Below, in pieces: positions 5,935 to 6,138 of a stretch of DNA of 6,138 nt. The stretch comes from Verrucomicrobia bacterium UBA740 (lineage in GTDB: Bacteria; Verrucomicrobiota; Kiritimatiellia; RFP12; UBA1067): contig DBKW01000072.1 in NCBI GenBank assembly GCA_002298665.1, positions 1 through 6,138 on the forward strand. Reading direction: 5' to 3'. Below the pieces are notes generated by a model, which searched no databases, was not told the DNA's origin, and saw nothing but the letters and a program-made list of their open reading frames with translations. Every line of letters starts with the position of its first letter. The stretch's first letter is position 1. The position numbers and the translations under genes were made by a program.

Positions 5935-6138
5935 GTGCGGATTCCCAATGTAGTCTCCCGCAAATTTTCATGTGCCCAGACCAAAAGCAAACGAACCCCG
6001 AGGCGAAACGGAACCCAAACACGACGGGGATTTGTCCCTGTCCCCGTAAAGCAGTGCGCAATTTGTCCGGTTTCCGGCCGTTTCGCGCGGTTTTTGCACC
6101 CTCGGGGGTCCCGGCGAGACGGGGTGGCCGTTCCGGCG
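5935..6138. other. Upstream gene-free region
   Basis: No credible gene is seen on either strand. The direct repeat ATTTGTCC occurs at 6030-6037 and 6061-6068, and CCGGTTTCCGG near 6067-6077 could form a small hairpin. CCCCGAGG near 5996-6003 has an inverted match, CCTCGGGG, near 6100-6108. A minus-strand frame with no start codon in the window stays open from 6137 to a TAA at 5903-5901; it could be the tail of an upstream gene but reads like low-quality, Arg-rich sequence. Confidence 0.4.
6024..6047. repeat. GC-rich REP-like palindrome
   Basis: Perfect 7-base inverted arms, ACGGGGA and TCCCCGT, enclose a 10-base loop. On the minus strand the element contains GGGACA twice in tandem. It lies about 90 bases upstream of the operon promoter. 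No T-run follows on either strand, so it does not look like an intrinsic terminator. Its form resembles repetitive extragenic palindromes mobilised by RAYT (IS200/IS605-like) transposases, but only one copy is visible here, so repeat status is a guess. Confidence 0.4.

Noticed and set aside
6060..6100. Plus-strand GC-rich sequence followed by TTTTT as an intrinsic terminator
   Set aside because: The arms before the T-run do not pair well (CCG/CGG only), and no plus-strand gene ends here.
5901..6137. Minus-strand frame of 78 codons, open from the right edge to a TAA 2 bases before the first ATG, as a possible upstream gene end
   Set aside because: No start in the window, no recognisable motif, Arg-rich translation, and it would run through both the palindrome and the promoter. 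An open stretch this short is not significant alone.
1..6138. CRISPR array, tRNA, rRNA or phage and conjugation genes
   Set aside because: No regularly spaced repeats, no tRNA-like cloverleaf or rRNA motifs, and no mobile-element proteins were found on either strand.

Overview
The window is GC-rich (by eye above 60 %) except for short, strikingly AT-rich gaps between genes. It carries one co-directional cluster on the minus strand: five protein genes, the last of which runs off the left edge. All five belong to just two enzyme superfamilies. Three are Gfo/Idh/MocA NAD(P)-dependent sugar oxidoreductases, and two are xylose-isomerase-like TIM barrels (AP_endonuc_2 superfamily, sugar isomerase/epimerase type). 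Four of the five begin with twin-arginine (Tat) signal peptides. Many Tat-tagged Gfo and TIM-barrel paralogues, AAGGA-type ribosome binding sites and an E. coli-like sigma-70 promoter together suggest a PVC-group bacterium (Verrucomicrobiota, Kiritimatiellota, Lentisphaerota or Planctomycetota). The promoter type argues against Bacteroidota. No 16S rRNA or other marker gene is present, so this placement is inference.

Layout in transcription order, right to left. 5935-6138 has no supported gene and holds a GC-rich REP-like palindrome. 5906-5934 is a strong sigma-70-like promoter placed so close to the first ATG that the transcript should be leaderless. 5898-4684 is a cytoplasmic Gfo/Idh/MocA oxidoreductase with a cysteine cluster. 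4632-3073 is a Tat-exported Gfo/Idh/MocA oxidoreductase. 3073-1826 is a Tat-exported TIM barrel, joined to the previous gene by a one-base TAATG overlap. 1777-863 is a second, different Tat-exported TIM barrel. 830 to beyond the left edge is a Tat lipoprotein-type Gfo/Idh/MocA oxidoreductase. The gaps are 51, -1, 48 and 32 bases, which fits a single operon. No terminator was found inside it.

How the genes may work together (inference): Gfo dehydrogenases paired with TIM-barrel enzymes are the signature of pathways that oxidise a sugar or glycoside to a 3-keto intermediate, then epimerise it or eliminate the aglycone, then reduce it. Known examples are E. coli YcjS/YcjR and the Gfo plus TIM-barrel C-glycoside deglycosylation systems. 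Here most steps would occur outside the cytoplasm, with a final or first redox step inside. No transporter, regulator or classical glycoside hydrolase lies in the window, so the substrate cannot be read from it.
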